Shown one piece after another: positions 21,382-28,730 of a stretch of DNA of 64,000 nt. Positions within the stretch are counted from its first letter, which is position 1; each line of letters begins with the position of its first letter. The DNA lies in NCBI RefSeq assembly GCF_028201475.1, contig NZ_CP116384.1, forward strand, positions 186,001 to 250,000. The letters are read 5' to 3'. The position numbers and the translations under genes are program-made. The notes under the pieces were generated by a model. That model was not told where the DNA came from and ran no database searches. It saw only the letters and a list, made by a program, of their open reading frames with translations. This stretch comes from Vibrio sp. SCSIO 43137. GTDB taxonomy: Bacteria; Pseudomonadota; Gammaproteobacteria; Enterobacterales; Vibrionaceae.

Positions 21382-23781
21382 ATGGTAGGTATCGTTGTTG
21401 TATCACACAGCGAAATGCTGGCAGATGGTGTTGTTCTGCTGGCAAACCAAATGACTCAGGGCCGTTGCAAAATTGCAGCGGCCGGAGGCATTGATGACCC
21501 TGAAAATCCAATCGGCACCGATGCCGTGCGGATAATGATGGCAATTGAAGAGGTTTATGAAGAGTCTGGTGTGGTTGTGCTGATGGATATGGGCTCTGCC
21601 CTGCTGAGCACAGAAATGGCACTGGAACTGATTGACCCGGAAATGGCTGAGCACGTTGCTTTGTGTTCTGCACCTATTGTTGAAGGCACCATGGCAGCTT
21701 CAGTTGCAGCGTCTGCCGGGCTACCCCTTTCAGCTGTACTGGAAGAAGCGGCAGGGTCACTCTCTGCAAAACGTGAGCATCTGGGTGAGGAAGAAGAGAC
21801 ACCCGCGGAAAATGAAGCCGTTCAGACCCTTGATCAAGCCATCGAGTTTGAGTGGACAGTACTGAACCCACACGGATTACATGCAAGACCAGCCGCCGCC
21901 ATAGTGAGTGAACTGGCTGGTTTTGAAGCTGAGCTACGTATTGAAAAATCCGGGCAGCAAGTAAATGCGAAAAGCCTGAATGCCATTGCCAAGCTGGGTG
22001 TTAAGTTAGATGACACTATAAAGCTGTTAGCTTCCGGCAGTGATGCCATGACAGCTGTTGAGGCGTTTAAGGCACTGGCAAACAACCACTTTGGTGAAGA
22101 TGTTTCTGCTGCTGGTCATGAAGCTGCTGAAGTTGAAATCGCGGACGTGGTTCAGATTGAAGGTGCTATTGCAGGCATACCAGTTTGTGACGGTATTGCC
22201 ATTGGTACCGTTCTGGGACTGGAAAGCGCCATGCCGGAAGTACCTGAAAGGACATACACTTCTGAAGCGGAAGAGTGGAGCCTGTTCTTAAATGCAGTTT
22301 CAGCTGTACTGGCCTCCCTTAAAGAGCAGGAGCAGGCGGCGACAAAATCTCTGGGTAAAGAGCAAGCCGATATTTTTGCCGCTCACGCCATGATGATTGC
22401 TGACCCTGAGTTAGCCGATAAGGTAAAACAAGAGATTAAATCCGGCTCTATTGCAGAGCAGGCATTGATGACGGTCATGATAGCGCAGGCGAAAGAGTAT
22501 GCTTCGTCTGACAGCGAATATATGAGAGAGCGCGAAGCGGATATATGGGATGTGACCAAGCAGACTATGTATTGCTTTGACGGAGCAGCGGAAGAAGTTA
22601 TTGAGTTAACGGATAACTGCATCATAGTGGCTAATGATCTTTCTCCGGCACAGACCGCACAGCTTGACCCTGAAAAAGTTGCCGGAATCTGCCTTGAAGC
22701 TGGTGGCCGCACATCGCACAGTGCCATTATTGCCCGTGCAACGGGTATTCCTTGTATCGTGAAAGCGGAACAGGTACTGAAAGCAACAGAAAATGGTCAG
22801 CAGGTAATACTGGACGGCGCGCGGGGTCACTTGTGGCTGGCACCGGATCAGCAGACGCGGGCACGCCTTGAAGATGAACGCAGTAACTGGTTGCTTGAGC
22901 AGCAGGCGAAGAAACAGCAGGCCAGTAAACCTGCCATAACCAAAGACGGTTTACAGGTTGATGTGCTTGCCAATATCGGCGGACTTAAAGATGTAAAAGC
23001 AGCGCTGGAAAATGGCGCAGAAGGTGTCGGTCTGCTGCGTACCGAGTTTATCTTCCAGTCTGGTGATACTCTGCCGACAGAAGACGAGCAGTATCAGATA
23101 TACAGTGATATCGCTACTGCCCTTGAAGAGCGCCCGCTGACCATCCGTAGCTTAGACGTCGGTGGTGATAAACCTCTGCCGGCTTATCCTATGGCAGAAG
23201 AAGAGAACCCTTTCCTTGGTTTGCGTGGTGTCAGGCTTTGCCTGTCGGATCAAAAGCTGTTTAAGCCTCAGATTAAAGCGGTGCTAAGGGCTGCTAAAGA
23301 GAATGCCAATATTCAGTTAATGATCCCTATGATTGCTGAAGTTGAGGAACTGCTGGCGGTTAAACAGCTGATTGCTGAGTGCCGTAGCGAACTTAACCTG
23401 CCGGAAAGTGAGTACCCGATGAAAACCGGTATCATGATTGAAGTACCTGCTGCGGTACTGAACGCAAATGAACTGGCTAAGGAAGCAGATTTCTTCAGTA
23501 TCGGTACTAATGACCTAACTCAGTATGTAATGGCGGCTGACAGAGGCAATACCTCAGTGTCTGACTTGGTAAGCTATAACAAATCGGCAGTGATTGCCGC
23601 GATTGAACTGACCTGTAAGGCTGCTAAGCAGCAGGGCATTCCGGTAAGTATGTGTGGTGAGATGGCTGGTGATACAGAAGTATCTGAAATGCTTATCCGC
23701 CTTGGCGTACATAAGCTAAGTGCCAGTGCTTCATTACTTCCGGGATTAAAAGCCCGGATTAGGGAAGTGACTATTAATTAA
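21382..23781 (+). CDS. dhaM: DhaM: EIIA-HPr-Enzyme I fusion phosphoryl donor
   Basis: A 799-residue multidomain phosphocarrier feeding DhaL. Residues about 1-130 are EIIA of the mannose type (GIVVVSHSE, His9). Residues about 150-240 are HPr (NPHGLHARPAAAI with the active histidine). Residues about 255-799 are Enzyme I, with GGRTSHSAIIAR (phospho-histidine), LLRTEFIF, GIMIEVPAAVL, FFSIGTNDLTQY and the PEP-site cysteine in VSMCGEMAGD. E. coli DhaM stops within EI at about 470 residues. This one has a complete PEP-binding domain, so it may charge itself from PEP without PtsI. Confidence 0.94.
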   Translation: MVGIVVVSHSEMLADGVVLLANQMTQGRCKIAAAGGIDDPENPIGTDAVRIMMAIEEVYEESGVVVLMDMGSALLSTEMALELIDPEMAEHVALCSAPIVEGTMAASVAASAGLPLSAVLEEAAGSLSAKREHLGEEEETPAENEAVQTLDQAIEFEWTVLNPHGLHARPAAAIVSELAGFEAELRIEKSGQQVNAKSLNAIAKLGVKLDDTIKLLASGSDAMTAVEAFKALANNHFGEDVSAAGHEAAEVEIADVVQIEGAIAGIPVCDGIAIGTVLGLESAMPEVPERTYTSEAEEWSLFLNAVSAVLASLKEQEQAATKSLGKEQADIFAAHAMMIADPELADKVKQEIKSGSIAEQALMTVMIAQAKEYASSDSEYMREREADIWDVTKQTMYCFDGAAEEVIELTDNCIIVANDLSPAQTAQLDPEKVAGICLEAGGRTSHSAIIARATGIPCIVKAEQVLKATENGQQVILDGARGHLWLAPDQQTRARLEDERSNWLLEQQAKKQQASKPAITKDGLQVDVLANIGGLKDVKAALENGAEGVGLLRTEFIFQSGDTLPTEDEQYQIYSDIATALEERPLTIRSLDVGGDKPLPAYPMAEEENPFLGLRGVRLCLSDQKLFKPQIKAVLRAAKENANIQLMIPMIAEVEELLAVKQLIAECRSELNLPESEYPMKTGIMIEVPAAVLNANELAKEADFFSIGTNDLTQYVMAADRGNTSVSDLVSYNKSAVIAAIELTCKAAKQQGIPVSMCGEMAGDTEVSEMLIRLGVHKLSASASLLPGLKARIREVTIN

Positions 23782-23837
23782 CAGGGATTTTATTGGGTTC
23801 CCTGCTCGGGAATACTACCCGGTAACTTCATGTTTCC

Positions 23838-23867
23838 AGACCGTATATTGTATGCGGTCTTTTTTTA
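23838..23867 (+). terminator. Terminator of the dha operon
   Basis: AGACCG-TATATTGTATG-CGGTCT is followed by seven T residues, 57 bases after the dhaM stop. Confidence 0.85.
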
Positions 23868-23910
23868 TTTCTTTAATGTAATTAAATTACATTTTCGCTA
23901 AGGGGGGGAA

Positions 23911-24057
23911 TTAGTTAACCCAGCTTAGGCTCATAACCAGAACAAATGTTGCTGTAACTGCGAACATAGCTGCCAGAGCGGCGATTTCAGTTAGCGTCTC
24001 TTTTAGCTTAGAGTTGGTTTCTGTAGTGTTGATTTGTGAAGTTAATACTGAACTCAT
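23911..24057 (-). CDS. Small membrane protein of 48 residues, unknown function
   Basis: The start chosen is the ATG at 24057, preceded by AAAAGG at a proper distance. The protein has a polar N-terminal half (MSSVLTSQINTTETNSKLKE) and one hydrophobic helix (AALAAMFAVTATFVLVMSLSW) ending three residues before the C-terminus. It is likely a single-pass inner membrane peptide. Upstream are two palindromes, TGACTTAAGTCA at 24110-24121 and GGTAAT-AAA-ATTACC at 24131-24145, which look like regulator sites. No family is recognised. Confidence 0.6.
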   Translation of the reverse strand: MSSVLTSQINTTETNSKLKETLTEIAALAAMFAVTATFVLVMSLSWVN

Positions 24058-24109
24058 AATTGTACCTTTTTTGTTTTGTTGATGATGCTCACAATTATGT
24101 TTGCTAGCG

Positions 24110-24145
24110 TGACTTAAGTCAAATAAAAATGGTAATAAAATTACC
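24110..24145. promoter_or_regulatory. Two palindromes upstream of the small membrane protein
   Basis: TGACTTAAGTCA (12 bp, perfect) and GGTAATAAAATTACC (6-bp arms, 3-bp spacer) lie 10 bases apart, 53-88 bases before the start codon at 24057. The binding factors are not identified. Confidence 0.5.
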
Positions 24146-24662
24146 AGTTCGGACAAAAGTAACCAAATTAAGCTTTCGTTCCAGAGTTTGTGCTGTTTTT
24201 GTCCTCGCTCTCATGTTCTACGTGGGAGTGTATATCTGAGCTTGATTTTAGTGGGCATTAGCTGACATTTTCACTTTATCTTAGGCTTCGGTTTCGCCCC
24301 TGCCCGGGCGAGTAACTTTTGCCAACAGCTGCAAAAGTCACCAAAAGAGCCGTAGTTTTCTCTGTTGCTTTGACTTCTTCATGTACGTTTTGTAACTCGC
24401 CTTTCTAGCGAAAGGCTCAGACACGACAAAACTGAATGAGCTTGGAAGCACTCGCTCCCGAACGGGAGTGAAACCTAAATTGACACCTAACCCCATAAAA
24501 ACATATGCTTACTCCGCACTGGCAAAATCCGGTGCCGGAATTAGACCTCCGACTATTACTCACAGTACATAGAGTTCATTTTTCTGAATACATCTATGTG
24601 CGGCTTGGTTGTACCTGAAATTTAAGAATTGGTCTGAAAACTGAACAATTCCTACGAATTAT
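24146..24662. other. Gene-free stretch with dispersed repeats upstream of module A
   Basis: No supported gene. It holds repeat copy 2 (24207-24236), a hairpin-forming AACTTTTG/CAAAAGTC segment near 24310-24345, an inverted CTCCCGAACGGGAG at 24454-24467, and a segment from about 24480 (CATATGCTTAC, CCGCACTGGCAAAATCC, ATTAGACC) that recurs at about 25170-25230 as part of the tandem module. Confidence 0.6.
24207..24236. repeat. Dispersed 30-bp repeat, copy 2
   Basis: GCTCTCATGTTCTACGTGGG plus AGTGTATATC matches the segments at 9611-9640 (inverted) and 25071-25100. It marks the left edge of the first copy of the duplicated small-ORF module. Confidence 0.6.
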
Positions 24663-24795
24663 GGTGGGCTGAGCGGGGCAACCTTCGGGTTGGCCGTCTT
24701 GTGAGTACGGTAGGTCTAACCCTGTTCAGTTCACCACCCTAAGATTAGACCCTTCGAGTGGTGAGTATTTTTAAGTCATACTCACGGAGGTCAAA
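24663..24795 (+). promoter_or_regulatory. Structured leader RNA, copy A
   Basis: A 10-bp helix, GGTGGGCTGA (24663-24672) with TCAGTTCACC (24726-24735, two G-U pairs), encloses a UUCG hairpin (CAACC-TTCG-GGTTG, 24679-24692) and a CCGT/ACGG stem. GGTCTAA (24713-24719), inside the helix, is fully complementary to TTAGACC (24745-24751) outside it, so two mutually exclusive folds are possible. A further 8-bp hairpin (GTGAGTAT/ATACTCAC) ends directly at the CGGAGG ribosome binding site. This is riboswitch-like architecture of no family I recognise. Confidence 0.6.
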
Positions 24796-24960
24796 ATGAC
24801 CCAATCCAATCAACCACAGCCTGATTTCTATCAGCAAGTCGAAGACTTTATCCTTAACACTATTGGTTCCGATATGGACAAGAATCAGGAACTCAATAAC
24901 GAAGTTCGCCTGTTTTTGCTAACCCTGCTTAATCACCATAAAAAGCAGGAAGGGGAGTAG
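24796..24960 (+). CDS. 54-residue conserved acidic protein, copy A
   Basis: Starts MTQSNQPQPDFYQQVEDFIL and ends LLTLLNHHKKQEGE. It has a proline/glutamine-rich N-terminus followed by an amphipathic helical body, with no signal peptide or membrane helix. The ribosome binding site CGGAGG is strong. The protein is identical to copy B at 25485-25649, although seven codons differ, all synonymously. That argues it is a real, selected protein. Function unknown. Confidence 0.78.
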   Translation: MTQSNQPQPDFYQQVEDFILNTIGSDMDKNQELNNEVRLFLLTLLNHHKKQEGE

Positions 24961-24983
24961 ATAGGTAACTCCTGAAATTGAAT

Positions 24984-25015
24984 AAGCATTTCCATGGTTG
25001 TGGAAATGCTTTTTG
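24984..25015 (+). terminator. Terminator of 54-residue ORF copy A
   Basis: AAGCATTTCCA-TGGTTG-TGGAAATGCTTTTT is a long stem with a T run. The equivalent stem after copy B has changed on both sides, so pairing is kept. Confidence 0.85.
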
Positions 25016-25353
25016 GTGTATTTGATTTTTGAAGTGCCCCTTTAAAGCTGGAGAGTGTTAAGAAGCCATCGCTCCCATGTTTTACGTGGGAGTGTATACC
25101 TGAGCTTGTTTTAAAAACTAAATCTATCCCAAACCCACCAGATATACATGTCTTGGAACGACTGCTAATTGACAGCTAAACCCAATAAAACATATGCTTA
25201 CCCCGCACTGGCAAAATCCAGTGACAGGATTAGACCCCTGAAAAATAACTACCGGCGTATAGATGCCAGCTTTTTGCTGGTTTATTTGTATGCGGCTTCG
25301 GCGCATCTAAACAAAGTGATATTGCATGATTAATCGGCAATAACTTGAACAAT
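25016..25353. other. Gene-free stretch between the two small-ORF modules
   Basis: No supported gene. It holds repeat copy 3 (25071-25100), the second copy of the CATATGCTTAC / CCGCACTGGCAAAATCC segment (about 25170-25230), and a short ATGCCAGC-TTTTTGCTGG hairpin near 25261-25280. Confidence 0.6.
25071..25100. repeat. Dispersed 30-bp repeat, copy 3
   Basis: GCTCCCATGTTTTACGTGGG plus AGTGTATACC. Third copy of the element at 9611-9640 and 24207-24236. It marks the left edge of module B. Confidence 0.6.
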
Positions 25354-25484
25354 GGTGGGCTGAGCGGGGGCGCTTCGGCGCGCCGTCACGGTAGTGCGGT
25401 AGGTCTAACCCTGTTCAGTTCACCACCCGAAGATTAGACCCTTTGAGTGGTGGTTTTGATTGCAATTCACTACCGGAGGTCTAC
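25354..25484 (+). promoter_or_regulatory. Structured leader RNA, copy B
   Basis: Repeats the architecture of 24663-24795. GGTGGGCTGA (25354-25363) pairs with TCAGTTCACC (25415-25424), and GGTCTAA (25402-25408) is complementary to TTAGACC (25434-25440). The UUCG hairpin here is GCGC-TTCG-GCGC (25370-25381) instead of CAACC-TTCG-GGTTG. Both strands of the stem changed while pairing was kept, which supports a selected RNA fold. Confidence 0.6.
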
Positions 25485-25649
25485 ATGACCCAATCCAATC
25501 AACCCCAGCCTGATTTCTATCAGCAAGTCGAAGACTTTATCCTCAATACTATCGGTTCCGATATGGACAAGAATCAGGAACTCAATAACGAAGTCCGCCT
25601 GTTTCTGCTAACCCTGCTTAATCACCATAAAAAGCAAGAAGGGGAGTAG
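25485..25649 (+). CDS. 54-residue conserved acidic protein, copy B
   Basis: Encodes exactly the same 54 residues as copy A (24796-24960) but with seven synonymous differences (for example CTT to CTC, AAC to AAT, TTG to CTG). The ribosome binding site CGGAGG is again present. The longer in-frame reading from 25443 runs through the leader and is rejected. A terminator follows at 25673-25703. Confidence 0.78.
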   Translation: MTQSNQPQPDFYQQVEDFILNTIGSDMDKNQELNNEVRLFLLTLLNHHKKQEGE

Positions 25650-25672
25650 AGAGGTAACTCCTGAGAGTGAAC

Positions 25673-25703
25673 AAGCATTCCCATTGTGGTGGGGATGCTT
25701 TTT
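25673..25703 (+). terminator. Terminator of 54-residue ORF copy B
   Basis: AAGCATTCCCA with a GGGGATGCTTTTT partner. Compensatory to the copy A stem (TTCC/GGAA became TCCC/GGGG). Confidence 0.85.
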
Positions 25704-25833
25704 GGTGGATTTGATTTTTGAAGTGTGTGCCCTGAATAGCCGGTTCTATTGGTTGGCACAACTCTTCCTAAGATAATGCGCAGGCTCGTTATTATGTGAT
25801 GGCAGAATACACAATATGATGTATGTGCTTTGT

Positions 25834-25909
25834 TTTCTAGTGACTTATGGTAATTTGTTGAAAAGTCAGGTAGACGGAAAAATGAGCCTGCTTGTTGTTT
25901 AGAATGTTA
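25834..25909 (+). repeat. attC-like spacer end, copy 1 of a 76-bp pair
   Basis: About three quarters of positions match 28105-28180 (TAGTGNCTTANGGNAANTTG, AGGNAGAC, GAGCCT, TTTAGAATGTTA). Both copies end 18-26 bases before the start codon of a cassette-like gene, which is where the attC of the previous cassette would end. Confidence 0.55.
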
Positions 25910-25935
25910 TGTGTTTTGGGATATCGAGTATATAA

Positions 25936-26319
25936 ATGGAAGCTAAAGATTGGATTACTATCGTTTCTGTATGTGTCGTTGTTATAGGTTGGTTTGCTAA
26001 TAATCATCTCAACCGAAAACACGAAATCGCTAAAAAGCGACTAGAATATCGCCTATCAGCTTTAGAATCATTTCTACCTGTTTGGTACATATTTCAAAAA
26101 TTTCCAGCACCATTCAAAGAAGATCCAGAACTGTTAAAAAAATTGGAAAATGCTCGTACTCAGATTAATCTTTACGGGCAACAAGATGAAATAGATGCAA
26201 TGGAACTATTCATAAGCCATATTGAAAAAGGTGACACTTCAGCAGGCAGTAAAAGTATTCATGCACTTATTACCTTAATCAAAAATAGGATTCGAGCTGA
26301 ACTAGGCTTAAACACATAA
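25936..26319 (+). CDS. Hypothetical cassette protein with N-terminal membrane anchor
   Basis: 127 residues starting MEAKDWITIVSVCVVVIGWF, a single N-terminal transmembrane helix, then a basic stretch (NHLNRKHEIAKKRLEYRL) and a charged helical domain. Topology is N-out or N-in, with a cytoplasmic helical tail likely. It stands alone between attC-like spacers, as in a promoterless integron cassette. No family recognised. Confidence 0.6.
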   Translation: MEAKDWITIVSVCVVVIGWFANNHLNRKHEIAKKRLEYRLSALESFLPVWYIFQKFPAPFKEDPELLKKLENARTQINLYGQQDEIDAMELFISHIEKGDTSAGSKSIHALITLIKNRIRAELGLNT

Positions 26320-26609
26320 CAAAGCCATCACAAAGTGAAGGAACCAAAGTGAAGGGTCAGACACTTTAAGAGCGGGAATGCTTGTCGGTGGTTTTGTTAT
26401 TTTAGGTGACCAATTACAGTTGGTGCTTATTGAGTGGATTTGCTCTATAGCCTTATAAAAAATAGAGGCTTATTGCATCTTTTTAATGTGGTTCTTTTGA
26501 TTTTTGAAGTGTGTGTCCCGAATAGCTCGAATAGTTCTTACAAAGCCAGCCTCGATTGCCAGCAAGCTGGCAGATTCGTTTTACTCGCCCGTGCTGGCAG
26601 GCGTTAGGT
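26317..26609 (+). repeat. attC-like spacer region
   Basis: Begins ATAACAAAG just after the preceding gene and ends GGCAGGCGTTAGGT (core GTTAGGT at 26603-26609, matching the GTTRRRY consensus), directly before the next ORF. It also contains a GGTCAGACAC motif preceded by a duplicated CAAAGTGAAG (26334-26360) and an inverted GGGACACACACTTC near 26506-26520. Confidence 0.5.
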
Positions 26610-26615
26610 AAATTT

Positions 26616-26867
26616 GTGAGCCATTTAATTCCAAAGAAAGCAGCCCTACTAGTAAACATACCTAGTGATAGAGCTCGATTCATATCAGGAAATAGAAATG
26701 CAACTCCACAAATCGGAGATGTAGTTCAACTAGATCAGGGGTTCACTGACGAAAGTGGTAAAGCCATGGTGCTTGCCTACAAAATCGGAGAAGCTGGAGA
26801 TTTCGAATGGGAATTAGAAGTGTTTGAATCTGAGCTGGGCCCTGAGATAGAACAAGGGGATTTCTAA
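26616..26867 (+). CDS. Hypothetical integron-cassette protein (83 residues)
   Basis: The start chosen is GTG at 26616, seven bases after the attC-like core at 26609. Reading from 26556 would translate the recombination site. The protein begins VSHLIPKKAALL and ends in an acidic segment (VFESELGPEIEQGDF) after a compact core (IGDVVQLDQGFTDESGKAMV). This resembles small soluble cassette proteins common in Vibrio integrons. Function unknown. Confidence 0.6.
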   Translation: MSHLIPKKAALLVNIPSDRARFISGNRNATPQIGDVVQLDQGFTDESGKAMVLAYKIGEAGDFEWELEVFESELGPEIEQGDF

Positions 26868-26927
26868 ATGCAGTTGAAAGAGAAAGTAATGAATTCGAAG
26901 TATTTATTACTCAATCCACTAGCCAAT

Positions 26928-27011
26928 CACCTAATAAGCGGCATCAATACTGGCCCTTTGGGTCTGAACTCCGTAACCTGAGGTTGCTCCGCCGTTGTGC
27001 CGGGCGTTATG
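26928..27011 (+). repeat. attC-like site
   Basis: Left end CACCTAATAAGCGGC and right end GCCGGGCGTTATG resemble the GCCTAACAAGCGGC and GGGCGTTATG ends of Vibrio attC sites. The interior can fold (ACCTGAGGT, TCCGCCGTTG). It is 84 bp and sits between two unrelated ORFs. Confidence 0.65.
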
Positions 27012-27030
27012 TTTCACAAACAAGGTAGAT

Positions 27031-27693
27031 ATGAAGAACATAGAATATCCAGTCGGAGCCGCTTTTATCTCATTAGTGCTTACTTGTTTTGGAGCAGGAT
27101 TCTTCTTTGGTTCTAGTAAGCTAGGAGAAGCATTAAGTGGTTTAATACTCTCCATATTTTCAAGTTACGTCTTTTTCTTTTTAACGGTAACTCTTAAAGA
27201 TCGCTCCGAGAAAAAGAAAATAATGAACATTATTCATCCTAAACTTGAACGCATGGTCTCAAGCTTGGATGTCGCTATTCATAATTCAATCTTGTTTCCA
27301 AACCAATCTTGCCGACCGATGCCTAATGCAAATAATCTTATGGCTGAAGACTTGGAAAACTTAATAGATGTGGACGCTCTAAATATACCGTTGAAAGGGT
27401 TTAGGTCTTTTTATTATCAATATGATGTGCAAGCAGAAACGTATATAGATCAATTGATTTTGGATACTACATTGCCATTTGAGTCTCAATTGGAAGATAT
27501 TAAACCTTACTACTATATGCTTGACCATGACATTGTCAAAATTCTTACAGACATTGAGAACTCACCGTACTTGAATTTCTCCGGTCATCGCCTGAAATAT
27601 GACAAGTCTTTTGTTTTTGATAAGCAAATATTTATAGATTACTGGTTGCTAGTAAAGAAGCTAGAGGCGTATGTTGAGGTAAAGTGGCGTTAA
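27031..27693 (+). CDS. Hypothetical cassette protein with two N-terminal membrane helices
   Basis: 220 residues from the ATG at 27031 (AAGGTAG upstream), 20 bases after an attC-like end. Two hydrophobic helices (AAFISLVLTCFGAGFFFG and LSGLILSIFSSYVFFFLTV) are followed by a charged cytoplasmic domain of about 165 residues rich in acidic and aromatic residues. No recognisable motif. It could be a membrane-anchored sensor or defence component, but nothing in the sequence decides this. Confidence 0.65.
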   Translation: MKNIEYPVGAAFISLVLTCFGAGFFFGSSKLGEALSGLILSIFSSYVFFFLTVTLKDRSEKKKIMNIIHPKLERMVSSLDVAIHNSILFPNQSCRPMPNANNLMAEDLENLIDVDALNIPLKGFRSFYYQYDVQAETYIDQLILDTTLPFESQLEDIKPYYYMLDHDIVKILTDIENSPYLNFSGHRLKYDKSFVFDKQIFIDYWLLVKKLEAYVEVKWR

Positions 27694-27704
27694 GTGAATA
27701 AATT

Positions 27705-28070
27705 ATGAACTGGGAACCAATTTCAGAAGTTAAACTTTGGGACAGTATAAATGATGCGATTGATCGCATGAGCCTCGAACAAAGAAAAATCTGGGAAGTT
27801 ATAAAAATTCACCCAGAAAAATGGCAACAAGAGCCTTGGGGCAATGAAGGCAAAGGGTTCTGGGTTGTAGCCATAATTGGTAGCAATGTTATTTGGTTTA
27901 ATGACATCGAAGATGGTTACAACCAATCAACATATACCAATTACGGGACTATTAAAGAGTATTACTGCAATCAGGATGAACTCGAGTATGCAGTACAAAA
28001 TGTCATTAACATGCTTAAAGATGGTTATGACTCTGCGAGTCGTGCAGGAGCGCCGCAACCAATTGTTTAA
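27705..28070 (+). CDS. Hypothetical cassette protein (121 residues)
   Basis: A soluble acidic protein starting MNWEPISEVKLWDSINDAID, with a tryptophan-rich core (WQQEPWGNEGKGFWVVAIIG) and NVIWFNDIEDGYNQSTYTNYG. This resembles immunity-like or SMI1-like small proteins of cassette arrays only in general character. It starts 11 bases after the previous gene with no attC between them, so these two may share one cassette. Confidence 0.6.
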   Translation: MNWEPISEVKLWDSINDAIDRMSLEQRKIWEVIKIHPEKWQQEPWGNEGKGFWVVAIIGSNVIWFNDIEDGYNQSTYTNYGTIKEYYCNQDELEYAVQNVINMLKDGYDSASRAGAPQPIV

Positions 28071-28104
28071 AGAAATGAAGTGTGTGTCCTTGTTCGCTCT
28101 TGGT

Positions 28105-28180
28105 CTTTTAGTGTCTTACGGCAAGTTGATGAAAATTCAGGCAGACAGGAAAACGAGCCTTTCTGTTATTTAGAATGTTA
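28105..28180 (+). repeat. attC-like spacer end, copy 2 of a 76-bp pair
   Basis: Matches 25834-25909 (see there) and ends 18 bases before the cbrC-like ATG at 28199. Confidence 0.55.
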
Positions 28181-28198
28181 ATTTTCTTGGGAGAAATC

Positions 28199-28726
28199 AT
28201 GGAGTTTCCGAAGTTTAAATACCACCCAGATCCGATTTCCACAGGTGCAGTCAAGTAAAGCACTGAAGTCTGTGAGTGCTGTGAAGAAGTCAGAGGCTTT
28301 GTATATGCTTCTAGTCTATATGCTGAAGAAGAAATTGAATTTATTTGTCCTTGGTGCATCGCAGATGGTTCAGCAGCGAAGAAGTTCGATGGTATGTTCT
28401 CAGATGATTATCCGTTGCAAAAAGCAGGGGTATCTGAAGAGGTAATCTCTGAAGTGTGTGAAAGAACACCGGGTTATAACTCCTGGCAACAAGAGGTATG
28501 GCAAACCCACTGTGGAACAGCTTGTGAATTTCATGGTGACGCCGAGAAAGAGGAGCTGGTTGAGCTGGAAGGTGAAGTGCTAGAGAAGTTCCTTCAGACA
28601 GAAATGATAAAACCTGACGTATGGCAAAATATCCTCAAGCATTATGAGAAAGGTGGTAATCCAGCCGTCTATAAGTTTAAGTGCTCGGATTGTTCAGCAG
28701 TTATTTACACTATGGATTTTACGTAG
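28199..28726 (+). pseudogene. cbrC-like (UPF0167) gene with in-frame stop at codon 20
   Basis: Reading from ATG 28199 (MEFPKFKYHPDPISTGAVK), codon 20 is TAA at 28256-28258. The same frame then continues without any further stop through STEVCECCEEVRGFVY, CPWCIADGSAAKKFDG and KFKCSDCSAVIYTMDF to 28726. These cysteine pairs and the order are those of the CbrC family (E. coli CbrC, colicin M and E2 tolerance region). A single C-to-T change of CAA to TAA would explain it. A downstream restart at 28394 would give 110 residues lacking the N-terminal cysteines. Confidence 0.75.
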
Positions 28727-28730
28727 CAAA

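Noticed and set aside
25443..25484. N-terminal extension of the second 54-residue ORF
   Set aside because: The extension lies in the structured leader and is not conserved in copy A. The ATG at 25485 has the ribosome binding site.
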